Assembly: GCA_035512695.1 (NCBI GenBank)
Contig: DATKDL010000027.1
Coordinates: 1-64,000 of the forward strand
DNA from: DATDOR01 sp035512695
GTDB taxonomy: Bacteria; Chloroflexota; Anaerolineae; Anaerolineales; JABWBV01
Length of the DNA stretch: 64,000 bases
Direction: 5' to 3'
This document shows positions 50,360 to 57,799 of the stretch, piece by piece (positions within the stretch are counted from its first letter, which is position 1; every line of letters starts with the position of its first letter). The position numbers were made by a program, and so were the translations under genes. Under the pieces are notes generated by a model that saw nothing but the letters and a program-made list of their open reading frames with translations, did not search any database and had not been told where the DNA came from.

Positions 50360-50369
50360 CTGATCCGGT

Positions 50370-50392
50370 AGAGACGCCAAAGCGTGGCGTCC
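50370..50392 (+). terminator. Hairpin after tRNA-Ser
   Basis: GAGACGCC pairs with GGCGTCCC-type sequence around AAAGCGT, 11 bases after the tRNA. No T-run; it may mark the tRNA 3' processing region or terminate weakly. Confidence 0.4.
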
Positions 50393-50432
50393 CTGCCATT
50401 GGCTCGAAGACCCTGAATCCGGAGGATCATCC

Positions 50433-51833
50433 ATGAAATCGTCCCGTTCCATCCGCTTTTTGTCCACCATCCTGGTCCTGGCCGGCGGAATGCTGGCTTG
50501 CAACCTCTCGGCAGCAGAACCGACCGCTGTACCCACGCCCACCGAGGTCCCGCCTATCCCGACGAATGCTCCGGCGCCAACGGCGACGGCTGAACCAACC
50601 ACGCCCCCATTGGCGCCCACCCAGGGCGGCTCGGACGGCACTCCGCTGCTTGAGATCCTGCAGGTCAACGGCTACCTGGACAGCTTCGATTCCTGGAACA
50701 TCGTCGGTCTGGTCCAAAACAACTCCGACCGGATCGTCGACAGCATCGAGATCGAGATTGAACTGTTCGATACGAGCGGGAATTCGATTTACGTCAACAC
50801 GACCTTCGTCGATCTGTTCAACATCGCTCCGGGCGAAATCACCCCGTTCTCCTACACGGTGTTTGAGGACCTTCCGGATGCCGACAATTTCGTCGCGACC
50901 GTGATCGGAAACAGCACGACGACGCTCGAACGAGCCAACCCTGAAGTCGTCGGCACCAATATGGTCCACGACGACAACGGCGATACCCACATCACCGGTG
51001 AACTGGTCAACAACACCGACCAGCCGATCCAGATCAGCAGCCTGGCCGCAGCCACGTTCGATGCGACCGGACAGGTCCTGTCGGCGAACTCCTATTCGGT
51101 CTCGATCCGGTATCTCAACCCCGGCGACACCGGGCCGTTCCGGATCTCGATCACCGGGGCCGATTCAGGCACCGCGGCGATCGACTCGTTCGTCGTCTAC
51201 ACCGATGCCGAGTTCACCCAGACGCTCGGACCCTTCGGGCTGACGATTTCCAACGCCTATGATTACGTCGACACGTTTGACGGTCTGCATCTGGTCGGAG
51301 AGGTGACGAACGACGGGAGCCTGGCCCTCAACGTCAACCTGGTCGCCGCCATTTACGCCGCCGACGGGACGGTGCTGGACGCCTCCGAAATCTCACTCCC
51401 GATCAACGTCCTGCCCCCCGGCGAAAGCCTCCCGTACGACTTCGACTTCTGGGGTCCGCTCAATAACACGGCCGGCTTGCTCGCCCAGGCGGACTCCTAT
51501 GTGATCCAGGTCGACGCTTACTGGACCTGGGAGACCACCACCGAGCTGTTCACCCTGTCCAAGCAGAACGAGGTCAACGAGTTTGATGAATTCGGTGGTG
51601 AGTTCAACGGGCAGGTCGTAAACGACTCGGGCGGTCCGGTCGATTACATCACCATCGTCATTTTTCTCCGGGACCTGGCCACCGGCCAGGTGGTCGCCAG
51701 CGGATACGACTTCATCTTCGACGAGGTGCCCGACGGCGGCACGGCGGATTACACCGTGTTCATCGACGTGCCGGAGGGCTTCGACGTAAACTCCGCAGAA
51801 TACTTCACGATCGTCACCGGCGAAAGACCCTGA
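50433..51833 (+). CDS. Lipoprotein with FxLYD-like repeats
   Basis: A 466-residue lipoprotein. The signal ends in the lipobox GMLACN (about 22-27), followed by a long Thr/Pro-rich spacer (PTAVPTPTEVPP and similar, to about 68) typical of Chloroflexota surface proteins. The rest is four beta-sandwich repeats of about 100 residues with the FxLYD pattern: IVGLVQNNSDRIVDSIEIEI, ITGELVNNTDQPIQISSLAA, LVGEVTNDGSLALNVNLVAA and FNGQVVNDSGGPVDYITIVI. Each ends with a PGE/PGD turn and an F/Y-rich strand. These domains occur in cell-surface and adhesion proteins. No enzyme motif. Good GGAGG site. It ends at a strong terminator. Confidence 0.88.
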   Translation: MKSSRSIRFLSTILVLAGGMLACNLSAAEPTAVPTPTEVPPIPTNAPAPTATAEPTTPPLAPTQGGSDGTPLLEILQVNGYLDSFDSWNIVGLVQNNSDRIVDSIEIEIELFDTSGNSIYVNTTFVDLFNIAPGEITPFSYTVFEDLPDADNFVATVIGNSTTTLERANPEVVGTNMVHDDNGDTHITGELVNNTDQPIQISSLAAATFDATGQVLSANSYSVSIRYLNPGDTGPFRISITGADSGTAAIDSFVVYTDAEFTQTLGPFGLTISNAYDYVDTFDGLHLVGEVTNDGSLALNVNLVAAIYAADGTVLDASEISLPINVLPPGESLPYDFDFWGPLNNTAGLLAQADSYVIQVDAYWTWETTTELFTLSKQNEVNEFDEFGGEFNGQVVNDSGGPVDYITIVIFLRDLATGQVVASGYDFIFDEVPDGGTADYTVFIDVPEGFDVNSAEYFTIVTGERP

Positions 51834-51853
51834 CCGGTCCTCGGATCGGCCTG

Positions 51854-51894
51854 AAACCAAAAGCGGTCGGACCATGTCCGACCGCTTTTGGTTT
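51854..51894. terminator. Bidirectional terminator, 19-bp stem
   Basis: AAACCAAAAGCGGTCGGAC pairs exactly with 51876-51894 around CAT. T-runs on both strands separate the FxLYD gene from the converging SWIM gene. Confidence 0.94.
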
Positions 51895-51909
51895 TGAAAG
51901 ATCGATCTC

Positions 51910-52152
51910 CTACTCGAGCACTTTCTCCGGGAGCATTTCTTCTAGAAGCGCTTCCAGCGCCATGGTGTGGCTGCAGCGCTGTCGGGTCTGGAAGAAATCG
52001 CAGGTGCAGTGCCAGGCTTCGTCCTGGAGGGTGACGGTATGATCGTTATTGTTTCCGTTGAAGCGAACCCGAAGCATTTCGAACTTGATCCGCTCCGGTT
52101 GTTCTGCGTACATTTTGGCTTTTTGGATTTTTCCGATCAAGCCAGTGTCCAT
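51910..52152 (-). CDS. Small SWIM zinc-finger protein
   Basis: An 80-residue protein with a single SWIM zinc finger. The ligands follow the CxC-x8-CxH pattern in CTCDFFQTRQRCSH (Cys49, Cys51, Cys60, His62). SWIM fingers bind DNA or partner proteins. The N-terminal part (residues 1-45) supplies the usual preceding beta strands (FEMLRVRFNGNNNDHTVTLQ). The ATG at 52152 has an AAGGAGAG site. A terminator-like hairpin sits only about 28 bases upstream, so expression may be attenuated or depend on a nearby promoter. A longer open frame upstream lacks ribosome-site support. Confidence 0.82.
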   Translation of the reverse strand: MDTGLIGKIQKAKMYAEQPERIKFEMLRVRFNGNNNDHTVTLQDEAWHCTCDFFQTRQRCSHTMALEALLEEMLPEKVLE

Positions 52153-52175
52153 ATTTTTCTCTCCTTGTCTTGGAA

Positions 52176-52244
52176 TCAAAAAAAGACACGCCGACTCGCG
52201 CGTGTCTTTTCTAATTCCGGGGATGTGGTTTTTTTTGATCGCAT
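52176..52244 (-). CDS. Possible 22-aa leader peptide overlapping a terminator
   Basis: A short open frame of 22 residues (MRSKKTTSPELEKTRASRRV and two Phe), basic, starting with ATG ten bases after an AGGAG. Its last third is the hairpin 52180-52212 and its stop lies in the T-run. The layout is that of an attenuator leader peptide before the SWIM gene. It could also be chance; no run of one regulatory amino acid is present. Confidence 0.3.
   Translation of the reverse strand: MRSKKTTSPELEKTRASRRVFF
52180..52212. terminator. Terminator or attenuator before the SWIM gene
   Basis: AAAAAGACACGC pairs with GCGTGTCTTTT around an 8-base loop. On the minus strand a seven-base T-run follows. It lies between the 106-residue gene and the SWIM gene. 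Confidence 0.75.
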
Positions 52245-52339
52245 TGCTTGGGAACTCCTGGAAATGGTTTCCTGAAACCCGCTGCAATTGTACCGCGATT
52301 AACCCTGCCGATTCAAATTGCTTCGCTTGCAAAACCGTT

Positions 52340-52660
52340 TCAAAGGATCGGGACACGGGCGAGCGAGTCGCCGCGGCCGTTCGCCTGTCCGGAGACCAGC
52401 CGGATCTCCCCGTCGACCTCTTCAATGCGTATGGGATCGAATGTATTGAACGTCCCGGCGTAGTACTTGATCCGTTCGCCGGTCATGAACCGCTCACCGG
52501 CCCGGATCCGGGTGATCGCTGCTTCCCTGGGGATTTTTTTCCAATCCGACCAGGTCGGGCCGCGACGCTCGAACGCCCGCAGCCAATCGATCCTCCCGCC
52601 GGCATCCAGGTGGACCGCAACAACGACCGCATCCGTTTTCTTGCCGCCAAACAGGCCCAT
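52340..52660 (-). CDS. Conserved-looking 106-aa protein of unknown function
   Basis: A 106-residue cytoplasmic protein starting MGLFGGKKTDAVVVAVHLD. It mixes beta strands and one helix, with a Trp-rich stretch (IDWLRAFERRGPTWSDWKK) and a basic middle (AAITRIRAGERF). No family was recognised. The ATG at 52660 has a perfect GGAGG site eight bases upstream, which supports a real gene. It starts 60 bases after tRNA-Pro on the same strand, so it may be transcribed with the tRNA. The end is followed by about 100 bases without a gene before the attenuator-like leader. Confidence 0.65.
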   Translation of the reverse strand: MGLFGGKKTDAVVVAVHLDAGGRIDWLRAFERRGPTWSDWKKIPREAAITRIRAGERFMTGERIKYYAGTFNTFDPIRIEEVDGEIRLVSGQANGRGDSLARVPIL

Positions 52661-52719
52661 ATCATTTCCTCCAAAAACAGCGGCCCAAAGGGCCGCCAGC
52701 GGCCAGCGGACCGCCCTGG

Positions 52720-52792
52720 TCGGGGTGCGCGGATTCGAACCGCGGACCTCCGCGTCCCAAACGCGGCGCGCTGCCAGCTGCGCCACACCCCG
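52720..52792 (-). tRNA. tRNA-Pro (TGG)
   Basis: A 73-base tRNA on the minus strand. Acceptor CGGGGTG pairs with CACCCCG, discriminator A, no encoded CCA. Anticodon loop TTTGGGA gives TGG. D-arm GCGCAGCTGGCAGCGC and T-arm CCGCGG-TTCGAAT-CCGCG type are intact. Confidence 0.95.
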
Positions 52793-52820
52793 ATCGGACG
52801 CAGTATAACATGGTTCCACG

Positions 52821-52874
52821 CACCAGGCACCAGGCACCAGGCACCAGGTAGTTGGTGCCTGGTGCGTGGTGCGT
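52821..52874. repeat. Heptamer array CACCAGG x4 with inverted partner
   Basis: Four perfect copies of CACCAGG (52821-52848) face TGGTGCCTGGTGCGTGGTGCG, making an imperfect hairpin. It lies between tRNA-Pro and the promoter (TATAAT near 52892) of the enoyl-CoA hydratase gene. Confidence 0.9.
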
Positions 52875-52925
52875 AGCGCCTGGAACTTGGTTATAATGCG
52901 GCGATTATTCCGGGAAGGAGCGAAC

Positions 52926-53681
52926 TTGAAAATCCAATACGAAAACATCACTGCTCATATCTGCCGGATCGTGCTCAACCGGCCGGAGGTTTTGAACGCC
53001 TTCGATTTTGAGATGATCGACGAGTTCACGGCTGCGATCGAACGGGCACACGCCGATCCTCTGCTGCGCGTTTTGGTCCTGACCGGCGCCGGCGACCGGG
53101 GCTTCTGCACCGGCGGCGATTTGAAAGCCTATTACGCCCACAACACCGAAGCCGACGGCGGGCGCATATCGAGCACGATGAGCGCTGCCCTGAAACGCCT
53201 GGAGGCCCTGCCGTTCCCTACCATCGCCGCGATCAACGGGCATACCCGCGGGGGTGGGGCGGAGGTCGCCGTGGCCTGTGATCTGCGGATCATATCGGAT
53301 GCGGCGACGATCGGGTTTACCCACATCAATGTCGCCGTCACGACGGCCTGGGGCGGCAGCCGCCGCCTGCTGCGGTCCATCGGCTACGCTGCCGCGATCG
53401 ATCTCACCCTGAACAGCCGGGTGCTGACCGCTACGGAAGCACACGCCCTGCGACTGGTCCACCGCACGGCCCCGCCCCAGGTTTTGAAGGATTCGGCCCT
53501 GGCGTGGGCCCGGGAGCTCGCCGCCCGTCCTCCACAGACCGTCCGGGCGATCAAGCAGATTATGCTCGCCGGCTACGGAACGGATAACGACCCCGCCTCC
53601 GCCCTCGAAGCGGAGCTCTTCCCCAGGCTTTGGGCGCACCCCGACCACCAGGAATTGACGGCCGGTTTCCTCAACAAGTGA
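52926..53681 (+). CDS. Enoyl-CoA hydratase/isomerase family protein
   Basis: A 251-residue crotonase-fold enzyme. The acyl-CoA oxyanion loops are GAGDRGFCTGGDLKAYY (about 56-72) and AINGHTRGGGAEVAVACDLR (about 100-120). The usual Glu catalytic position near VNVAVTTAWGGSRRLLR (about 137-153) reads differently from classic hydratases, where a Glu is expected in PE-GL-PG, so the exact reaction (hydratase, isomerase or decarboxylase) is open. The C-terminal helices RPPQTVRAIKQIML close the trimer fold. A TTG start with AAGGAG upstream is preferred; an upstream extension lacks support. A TATAAT lies about 30 bases before the start. Confidence 0.85.
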   Translation: MKIQYENITAHICRIVLNRPEVLNAFDFEMIDEFTAAIERAHADPLLRVLVLTGAGDRGFCTGGDLKAYYAHNTEADGGRISSTMSAALKRLEALPFPTIAAINGHTRGGGAEVAVACDLRIISDAATIGFTHINVAVTTAWGGSRRLLRSIGYAAAIDLTLNSRVLTATEAHALRLVHRTAPPQVLKDSALAWARELAARPPQTVRAIKQIMLAGYGTDNDPASALEAELFPRLWAHPDHQELTAGFLNK

Positions 53682-53737
53682 GAATTCGGTATTGACAAGA
53701 ACAACCGAATAATCGAAAGTTAACCGGAGTCGCCGGC

Positions 53738-54481
53738 ATGGATCCCGTTCTCTACCACACCCACCACTCACTCCGGTCAGATGACCTTTCGTTCTGGCGC
53801 GAACTCGCCCGCGCATCCGGCGGTCCCGTCCTCGAATTGGGTTGCGGAACCGGTCGCGTCCTGCTCCGGCTCGTTAAGGACGGCCTACAGGTCCATGGGA
53901 TCGACAACGACCCCGATATGCTGACCTTTCTGAATCGCATGATCCCGCCGACGATGGGCTGGCAGATCGAGGTGAATGAGGCGGACATGCGGTCCTTCGA
54001 ACTCGGGCGGCAGTTCCCGCTGATCATCCTGCCCTGCAATACGCTCAGCACCTTTGCGGGTGGCGATCGGAAGCGGATTTATACGCAGGCCTTGCGACAC
54101 TTGGAGCCCGGCGGGAAGTTTGCCTTCAGCATCCCCAACCCGCTCATCCTCAAGGATCTCCCGGACGAAGGGGCAGTGGAATTGGAGGACGAATTTTCCC
54201 ACCCCGCCACCGGGAATCCGGTCGCCGTGTACAGCAGCTGGATCAAATCCCCGGACCGAATCACCTTTTACTGGCGCTACGACCACCGCTACCCGGACGG
54301 CCGGGTCAAGACCTCTGAACTCGATACGACCCATATGCTCGATGCCCCGCAACGCTATCTGGCCGAACTTCACGACTGCGGTTTCAAGGCGACCGCCGCC
54401 TATGGGGATTTCTTCAAAACCAATTTCACGCCGGACGCTGCTTATTTCATCATCACTTCCATAAACGCATCCGGCGCATAA
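53738..54481 (+). CDS. Class I SAM-dependent methyltransferase
   Basis: A 247-residue methyltransferase of the small-molecule type. Motif I is PVLELGCGTGRVLLRL (about 31-46); the acidic end of strand 2 is VHGIDNDPDMLTFL; motif II region FPLIILPCNTLSTFAG (about 91-106) follows, and HLEPGGKFAFSIPNP is motif III. The C-terminal half is beta-rich (ITFYWRYDHRYPDGRVKT), seen in glycine/sarcosine- or lipid-type enzymes, but the substrate cannot be assigned. The ATG has a CCGGAG site. It follows the crotonase gene after a 56-base AT-rich gap. Confidence 0.88.
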   Translation: MDPVLYHTHHSLRSDDLSFWRELARASGGPVLELGCGTGRVLLRLVKDGLQVHGIDNDPDMLTFLNRMIPPTMGWQIEVNEADMRSFELGRQFPLIILPCNTLSTFAGGDRKRIYTQALRHLEPGGKFAFSIPNPLILKDLPDEGAVELEDEFSHPATGNPVAVYSSWIKSPDRITFYWRYDHRYPDGRVKTSELDTTHMLDAPQRYLAELHDCGFKATAAYGDFFKTNFTPDAAYFIITSINASGA

Positions 54482-54492
54482 AGATTTAGAAT

Positions 54493-54531
54493 CTATCCGA
54501 AAATTCGCCCGGCCTCAAATTTTTCGGATAG
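54493..54531. terminator. Inverted repeat after methyltransferase
   Basis: CTATCCGAAAA pairs with TTTTCGGATAG (54521-54531) around a 17-base loop, 12 bases after the stop codon. It is A/T-sided and reads as a terminator in either direction. Confidence 0.65.
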
Positions 54532-54640
54532 GTTGTCAGAACCTATATTTTCTCCCGGTTGGTTTGGTGCTAGAATCGGGCTAAACTACCGTTATCCATA
54601 GCGGTTCTGCCGATATGGCGCAGCCCCGAGGAGTGAGAAG

Positions 54641-55297
54641 ATGAAAGATCAGATGCCGGACGAAACCGAGAAAGAAGAAAACGACGAATCGAGCGACCAA
54701 ACCATGGAGACCGGGTCCGCATGGCCAAGTTCCGATCCCAAACCACCCGGCAGGGTCAACCTGTACGCCCGCAAGCTTGCAAGATCGTTGGTCATCGCCA
54801 GCATCCTATTTTTGGGCGGGATGGCGATTGCGTACTTTGCCTTCCAGCGGCCGCTGACGTCCGGACTGAATGACCGGATCGAACAGTTGACGTCAGAAAA
54901 AGGCGACCTGGAAGCCCAGGTGACCGCGCTGGTGGAGCAAGTCGAAACCTTAGAACCGTTCGAAGCTGAGAACCAGGCGCTGCAGTCGTCGCTTGCGCAG
55001 GAAGAACTGCACGTTCGGTTGCTCTCCGCGCTGAAGGACGTCCAGTCGGCGCAGCTTTCACTGGCGCTCGGGGAGGTCGATGCGGCTCGTCTCAGCCTGT
55101 CGCGCACCGAAGACCGGCTCGAGGAACTTGGCGAGCTGCTCCCGGCCGATCAGCAAGGTGTCGTGGATGGGATGGTCCAGCGTTTGGGCCTGGTGATCGA
55201 CGGGATGGAGAGCGATGCATTTGCAGCGGCTTCCGACCTGGAAGTGCTGGCAAACAGCCTGCTGCAGCTCGAAAACACCCTGTTCACCAGCCCCTGA
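54641..55297 (+). CDS. Single-pass membrane protein with coiled coil
   Basis: A 218-residue protein. The acidic, disordered N-terminus (DETEKEENDESSDQ, 1-40) faces the cytoplasm. One membrane helix (LVIASILFLGGMAIAYFAF, about 50-68) is followed by an outward coiled coil (about 75-125, heptads with Leu/Val and Glu/Gln) and a second helical bundle rich in Leu/Ala (about 125-215). It may act as a scaffold or spacer in the envelope. No known domain. GAGGAG lies before the ATG. A TAGAAT about 65 bases upstream may be its promoter. Confidence 0.7.
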   Translation: MKDQMPDETEKEENDESSDQTMETGSAWPSSDPKPPGRVNLYARKLARSLVIASILFLGGMAIAYFAFQRPLTSGLNDRIEQLTSEKGDLEAQVTALVEQVETLEPFEAENQALQSSLAQEELHVRLLSALKDVQSAQLSLALGEVDAARLSLSRTEDRLEELGELLPADQQGVVDGMVQRLGLVIDGMESDAFAAASDLEVLANSLLQLENTLFTSP

Positions 55298-55312
55298 TAC
55301 CGGACGGCCGGG

Positions 55313-55909
55313 CTAGTCTTCCCCCACGGGCTTCCCGATCAGCCCGATCAGCGCCCCCCCCGTGATGGCGCCGCTGATCGGGCCGGCTGCAACGAATCCA
55401 ATCGTCATATCCAGGTAAGGGACGATCCAAAGCGCAGCCACCCACGCGACGGAATTGGCGACGACCCATAGCCAGACGGTTTTGCTTCCCGAATAAAGAA
55501 CCACCGCCTGTGGGATGCCGACGGCCACCCCGATGACCAACCCGATCAGGAGAAAACCTATGCTCGCGCCGGTTTGAAGACCGATCACGACAAACAGGCT
55601 GATCGCCCAACCGAGCATGCTTGCCAGCACCCACCAGCCGGCGCGCCGGCCCAGTGGGCCCTGGCGGATCGGTCGGAGAAGGAACCACTGATTCATCCCG
55701 AAGTTAATCCCGACGATCAATCCCCCGACCGACCAGATCAAGGCGCGCGTTCCAACGCCCAAAACCGGGGAGACGAATTCGACCAGCAGCCAGGCCAGGG
55801 ACATGCCGACGATCCATCCGACAGAACTGGCGAGCACCCACAGGAGCCAGAAAGCGACACCCAGGTTGTTGGCGGTTTCATCGATATCGGGAATTCTTAG
55901 CTTGCGCAT
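55313..55909 (-). CDS. Polytopic membrane protein with internal repeat
   Basis: A 198-residue protein with about five or six membrane helices. The segments FWLLWVLASSVGWIVGMSLA and GWWVLASMLGWAISLFVVIG repeat the same pattern, and VWLWVVANSVAWVAALWIVP is a third copy, each with Trp at both ends and a small-residue core. Gly-rich linkers carry GGLIVGINFGMNQWFLLR, GLVIGVAVGIPQAVVLY and GALIGLIGKPV. Such threefold repeats occur in uncharacterised Chloroflexota and cyanobacterial proteins; function unknown. It converges with the coiled-coil gene with a 15-base gap. Confidence 0.72.
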   Translation of the reverse strand: MRKLRIPDIDETANNLGVAFWLLWVLASSVGWIVGMSLAWLLVEFVSPVLGVGTRALIWSVGGLIVGINFGMNQWFLLRPIRQGPLGRRAGWWVLASMLGWAISLFVVIGLQTGASIGFLLIGLVIGVAVGIPQAVVLYSGSKTVWLWVVANSVAWVAALWIVPYLDMTIGFVAAGPISGAITGGALIGLIGKPVGED

Positions 55910-55959
55910 CTGGAAATCAGCCTCAGTATAGCAGGAAACCGGTTCGGAAGGAATCGCGT

Positions 55960-55965
55960 TAGAAT
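55960..55965 (+). promoter_or_regulatory. Candidate -10 (TAGAAT), leaderless start
   Basis: TAGAAT ends six bases before the GTG at 55972; no Shine-Dalgarno site is present. Confidence 0.45.
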
Positions 55966-55971
55966 ATAGAC

Positions 55972-56442
55972 GTGAACGACGAACGCTTCGATGACCTGGT
56001 GCCCATGCGCAACCCGGCGTCCCGCGAAAAACACCGGCGCGATGTCGGTCTGCAGATCATCACACCGCTGATCCTCGTCGCCGCCGTCGTGCTGCTCGCA
56101 GGGGGATATCTGGCCGCAACCGGCTGGACGGGATCGTCCACCGGTTTTTGGCGCGACCTGGCCATGATCTGGCTGGTGATACTCGGCATGATCCTGGGCC
56201 TGGTCCCACTGGCTCTTTTAGCCGGCCTGGTTGTCGGAATCACCCGGCTGATCCGGGTGCTGCCGGTCTGGACGTTCAAATTGCAGCGCTTTTTTGAGCG
56301 GGCGGCTGATGTGACCGCCACGGCCTCGCGGGCGATCACCGGCCCGCTGATCCGGCTGGGCGCGGTGACAGCCGGTCTGAGGCAGTTGGCCCGTCGCGGC
56401 CGGCCGCGTAGAAAAACGGACCGACCCCGACATTTACCTTAG
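55972..56442 (+). CDS. Two-helix membrane protein
   Basis: A 156-residue protein with two hydrophobic helices (LIILVAAVVLLAGGYLAATG, about 30-52 region; and LAMIWLVILGMILGLVPLALLAGLVVGI, about 62-90) and a basic C-terminal tail (ARRGRPRRKTDRPRHLP) on the cytoplasmic side. No family recognised. The GTG at 55972 follows a TAGAAT by six bases, the same arrangement as other starts here. The next gene, another small membrane protein, begins nine bases after the stop with its own ribosome site, so the two form an operon. Confidence 0.68.
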   Translation: MNDERFDDLVPMRNPASREKHRRDVGLQIITPLILVAAVVLLAGGYLAATGWTGSSTGFWRDLAMIWLVILGMILGLVPLALLAGLVVGITRLIRVLPVWTFKLQRFFERAADVTATASRAITGPLIRLGAVTAGLRQLARRGRPRRKTDRPRHLP

Positions 56443-56451
56443 GAGAAAAGG

Positions 56452-56667
56452 ATGGAATCAAACGATAACTGGAAATCCCGTACGATCCTGCTTGGCCTGG
56501 TCATCGGGGCCGTGGCGGGTTTGGGCGCTGCGTATATGCTCGTCCAGCAGGCCGAGAAAGATGGCCGGGCGCCTGAGATGAGTCCGGGTGAAGGCGTAAA
56601 GCTTGGTCTTCTGGTCCTCGGCGCGCTTCGCCAAATCGCACAACTTGGAGAAGGGCGCGGCGGGTAA
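56452..56667 (+). CDS. Small single-pass membrane protein (71 aa)
   Basis: A 71-residue protein with one membrane helix near the N-terminus (TILLGLVIGAVAGLGAAYML, about 11-30), Gly-rich as in YtxH-like stress proteins, and a short polar tail with a second weak hydrophobic stretch (GLLVLGALRQIAQL). The N-terminal placement and Gly pattern fit YtxH-like proteins, but this is a loose match. AGGAG lies before the ATG. Co-transcribed with the two-helix protein upstream. Confidence 0.65.
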   Translation: MESNDNWKSRTILLGLVIGAVAGLGAAYMLVQQAEKDGRAPEMSPGEGVKLGLLVLGALRQIAQLGEGRGG

Positions 56668-56680
56668 GCGTTAACTTTCA

Positions 56681-57103
56681 TCATCCGCCGGCCGATAGGA
56701 TCCGGTAATCGTCCTCGATCGCTGCGGCTTTTCCCAGCATTGCGGAAGCCGGGCAGTACCGCTCCCTGGACAGCTCGATGGCACGCTCGACGTCGGCGGG
56801 ATCGATTTCGTTTCCGGTGACCAGGTAATGGATCACGATCTTTGTGAAAACGTGGGGATGCTCATCGGCCTGTTCCACGTCCACCGTCACTTCGAAACCG
56901 GTCACATCCTGCCGTTTCTTCTGGAGAATGGAAATCACATCCATCGCCGTGCATCCGGCCAGGCCGATCCCGATCAGTTCCAACGGACGAAAACCCCCGC
57001 CCGCTTCCCCGCCGGATTGGCTGCTGCCGAGCTTGACTTCAAAACCCGATCGGGCCGTCCCCGTAAAAGAGAGCCCCTCGTGCCAGGTCACTCCTGCGTA
57101 CAT
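56681..57103 (-). CDS. OsmC-family peroxiredoxin-like protein
   Basis: A 140-residue OsmC/Ohr-family protein that reduces organic hydroperoxides. The two redox cysteines are present: GIGLAGCTAMDVISIL (about 46-61) and SRERYCPASAMLGKA (about 115-130). The N-terminal beta hairpin (VTWHEGLSFTGTARSGFEVKL) and FEVTVDVEQADEHPHVF are typical. It is of the general OsmC/YhfA type more than Ohr. It is cytoplasmic, monocistronic, with a GAGG site before the ATG. It converges with the small membrane gene with a 13-base gap. Confidence 0.88.
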   Translation of the reverse strand: MYAGVTWHEGLSFTGTARSGFEVKLGSSQSGGEAGGGFRPLELIGIGLAGCTAMDVISILQKKRQDVTGFEVTVDVEQADEHPHVFTKIVIHYLVTGNEIDPADVERAIELSRERYCPASAMLGKAAAIEDDYRILSAGG

Positions 57104-57361
57104 GTTCTCTGCACCTCGTAAGGATCAGCGAATTCGCGCAGGGCTGCAGCGACGCCGCAGCCCTGACTGGATTCGCCGCCCCAATTCGCGGATATTTTGA
57201 ATTCCGGCACCCCGCCCCCGCGCCGGCATTTTTCTCAAACGGATGAGAATCATGGAATTATACCGGCTCGTACGGTCTCGGGGACCCGTTTCGCCGGACC
57301 CGTCCCGGATCGGCCACCATCCCGATGCGGGGCAATCCCGCCTTTCATCCTCCCGCTCGGC
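57104..57361. other. Intergenic stretch before the pheST promoter
   Basis: About 260 bases with no supportable gene. It holds an inverted repeat, AGGGCTGC...GCAGCCCT (57141-57165), just upstream of the OsmC start, and an ATTCGC-containing block (57170-57190) resembling degenerate units of the octamer arrays. Confidence 0.5.
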
Positions 57362-57389
57362 TTGACAGGACTCCGAATTCAAGGATAAT
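57362..57389 (+). promoter_or_regulatory. Promoter of the pheST T-box transcript
   Basis: Consensus -35 TTGACA (57362-57367) and -10 GATAAT (57384-57389), 16 bases apart. It lies just before the T-box leader. Confidence 0.65.
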
Positions 57390-57399
57390 AAAGAAGCTG

Positions 57400-57717
57400 T
57401 TCACAATCGACTCACCACCACCAAAGGCTGAGAACGAGGAAAGTAGGATCGTGAAGCCGTCAGGGAGGCAGGGGCCTGGACTGGAACCCCCGCCCGGCAG
57501 AAACGGTTTGAAGTTCCCTCGGGAGCCGTCCGAGTGAACGGCGGTGGGGCATGCCGCTCCACCGCAAGTAGCCCGGTCCGCGATCCCCGCGTTATCGAAG
57601 GGAAGCCGATCGCCGGAACATCCGGCCGCCGGTCCGAGCGGGCTGCGCTGCGCAGCCAAGAAGGGTGGTACCACGGGTGCTTTCGATCCCGTCCCTTTGA
57701 TTGGGACGGGTTTTTTG
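57400..57717 (+). ncRNA. T-box riboswitch (tRNA-Phe sensing)
   Basis: The leader holds the T-box sequence AAGGGTGGTACCACGGG (57661-57677), which forms the antiterminator bulge that binds the tRNA acceptor end. Stem I shows the purine-rich GAACGAGGAAAGTAGG element, and a stem III-like GCGGTGG...CCACCGC follows. A Phe codon, UUC (57514-57516), lies in the expected specifier region. The competing terminator is CCCGTCCC/GGGACGGG plus TTTTTT. Uncharged tRNA-Phe should let transcription reach pheST. Confidence 0.9.
57688..57716 (+). terminator. T-box terminator
   Basis: CCCGTCCC pairs with GGGACGGG around TTTGATT, followed by six T. Its 5' part overlaps the antiterminator region, as usual for T-boxes. 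Confidence 0.9.
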
Positions 57718-57729
57718 TTTAAAGATGGT

Positions 57730-57774
57730 CCGCACATGGGGTCCGGCCGCCGGGGGGCCGGACCCCATGTGCGG
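57730..57774 (+). repeat. 19-bp stem palindrome between T-box and pheS
   Basis: CCGCACATGGGGTCCGGCC pairs exactly with 57756-57774 around a 7-base loop. No T-run follows. It lies 13 bases after the T-box terminator and 25 bases before the pheS start, an unexpected second hairpin in the leader. Confidence 0.9.
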
Positions 57775-57799
57775 AAATCGTTTCTTCAAGAGGTGACCG

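Noticed and set aside
57345..57737. Open frames on both strands within the T-box leader
   Set aside because: They overlap a structured regulatory RNA and lack ribosome sites and domain content.
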